Source: Candidatus Gerdarchaeota archaeon | Lineage (GTDB): Archaea; Asgardarchaeota; Heimdallarchaeia; JABLTI01 | Assembly: GCA_016840945.1 (NCBI GenBank) | Contig: JAEORJ010000241.1 | Span: 1 to 5,700, forward strand | DNA: 5,700 nt | Reading direction: 5' to 3' | Position numbers and translations under genes: made by a program | The notes under the pieces: generated by a model | Seen by the model: the letters and a program-made list of their open reading frames with translations, nothing else | Told to the model about the DNA's origin: nothing | The model's database searches: none | In this document: piece by piece, positions 5,078 through 5,700 of the stretch | Position numbering within the stretch: the stretch's first letter is position 1 | Layout of the letters: every line of letters begins with the position of its first letter

Positions 5078-5700
5078 CTAGCTATATCGTGAATAGGTCT
5101 TCGCCAATTTTTCTTCCATTCTTTCTTTTTGTTCTTTGATAATGATTTTTTGTATATCTAAAGTAATTACTCTTCTACTAAGAATTACTACTAGGATCAA
5201 ACTTACAATTATAAAAATTGAAAAGAATATATCACCTTGTAAATATTCAGAAACATACCTTCCAATAATTCCAAAAACTATTGTTGTCGCTAATATTATA
5301 CCTGAATATTTCAATAGAAATATTATATATCTTTTGAGAAAAACGTTTGCATGATAATATGCTCCCCCACTTGCTATTGATTCTATTTTATCTAATAGTT
5401 TACTCATCAATTGTAAGACACGAGTAATTTCGAAATAAATAACTAACAATCCTACTAAGAGAATAATTTCCCAATAAAAAACACTAGTAACAATAATCCA
5501 AATACCATAAATTATTGTGGATAAATATAAACAAAGTCTTCTCCCTTTTTTTATGAAGTCAAATATGGCTATAATTGCTGGAACCATACCAGCTACTACA
5601 AACCCAACAGCTGTTATGTCAAAAATTTTCTTTGAATCAAATAATCTTAAAGGAGCTATAAGGGTCATTATTAGAATTAGTGCTAAGGCTATTATTTGCA
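5078..5700 (-). CDS. Multi-pass membrane protein, 5' end outside the window
   Basis: There is an ATG at 5668 (196 residues to the TAG at 5078-5080), but the frame stays open from there to the right edge and encodes QIIALALILI, which completes a membrane helix with the following MTLIAP. The true start is therefore almost certainly beyond the window, and at least 206 residues are coded here. Counting from the ATG at 5668, helices lie at about -10 to 6, 17-37, 45-64, 67-84, 113-136 and 147-165, giving six visible. The segment 86-112 between helices 4 and 5 is hydrophilic, and the C-terminus (171-196) is a charged tail (IIIKEQKERMEEKLAKTYSR). No catalytic motif or known transporter signature is visible and I do not recognise the family. 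It runs toward the DUF4129 unit and may belong to a minus-strand operon to the right. Confidence 0.7.
   Translation of the reverse strand, partial: QIIALALILIMTLIAPLRLFDSKKIFDITAVGFVVAGMVPAIIAIFDFIKKGRRLCLYLSTIIYGIWIIVTSVFYWEIILLVGLLVIYFEITRVLQLMSKLLDKIESIASGGAYYHANVFLKRYIIFLLKYSGIILATTIVFGIIGRYVSEYLQGDIFFSIFIIVSLILVVILSRRVITLDIQKIIIKEQKERMEEKLAKTYSRYS

Noticed and set aside
5060..5085. Hairpin terminator between the convergent genes
   Set aside because: No stable inverted repeat can be drawn in the 11-base gap or its edges; only T-rich sequence is present.
5136..5354. Open frame of 72 codons on the plus strand
   Set aside because: It is antisense to the membrane protein gene at 5078-5700, whose coding pattern and helices are clear; AT-rich antisense frames of this length are common.

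Overview
This is an AT-rich window (roughly two thirds A+T by eye) with the standard stop-codon set, TTG as well as ATG starts, purine-rich ribosome-binding sites in front of some genes, TATA-like boxes in the intergenic gaps, and exported proteins rich in N-x-S/T sequons. Together with the domain families present (DUF4430, DUF4139/4140, DUF4129), this fits an archaeon best. An Asgard-type genome is a reasonable guess, but nothing here proves the lineage. There is no rRNA, tRNA, CRISPR array or transposase.

Left part (1-714, minus strand): a two-gene unit. A membrane-anchored DUF4430 protein is followed, 7 bases after its stop, by the start of an exported, sequon-rich protein that runs off the left edge. 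This looks like a small cell-surface module. The divergent gap 715-868 separates it from the rightward genes and contains a perfect 21-base palindrome that is a good operator candidate.

Middle (869-2925, plus strand): a MuiA-like DUF4140-DUF4139 protein with a coiled-coil insert and no signal peptide, followed 11 bases later by a TTG-started 145-residue protein I do not firmly recognise. The close spacing suggests co-transcription.

Right part (3005-5066, plus strand): a four-helix membrane protein that seems to display a laminin-G/concanavalin-A-like domain outside the cell and carries a cytoplasmic DUF4129 domain. It overlaps by 8 bases a small single-helix membrane protein with its own Shine-Dalgarno site. 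DUF4129 proteins usually sit in gene clusters with a MoxR AAA+ ATPase and a DUF58 protein. Neither is in this window, and the plus-strand unit is closed by a convergent gene.

Right edge (5078-5700, minus strand): a multi-pass membrane protein whose reading frame stays open to the window end, so its true start lies outside. Overall the window is a cell-envelope neighbourhood: nearly every gene is membrane-bound, exported or associated with a membrane-linked family.
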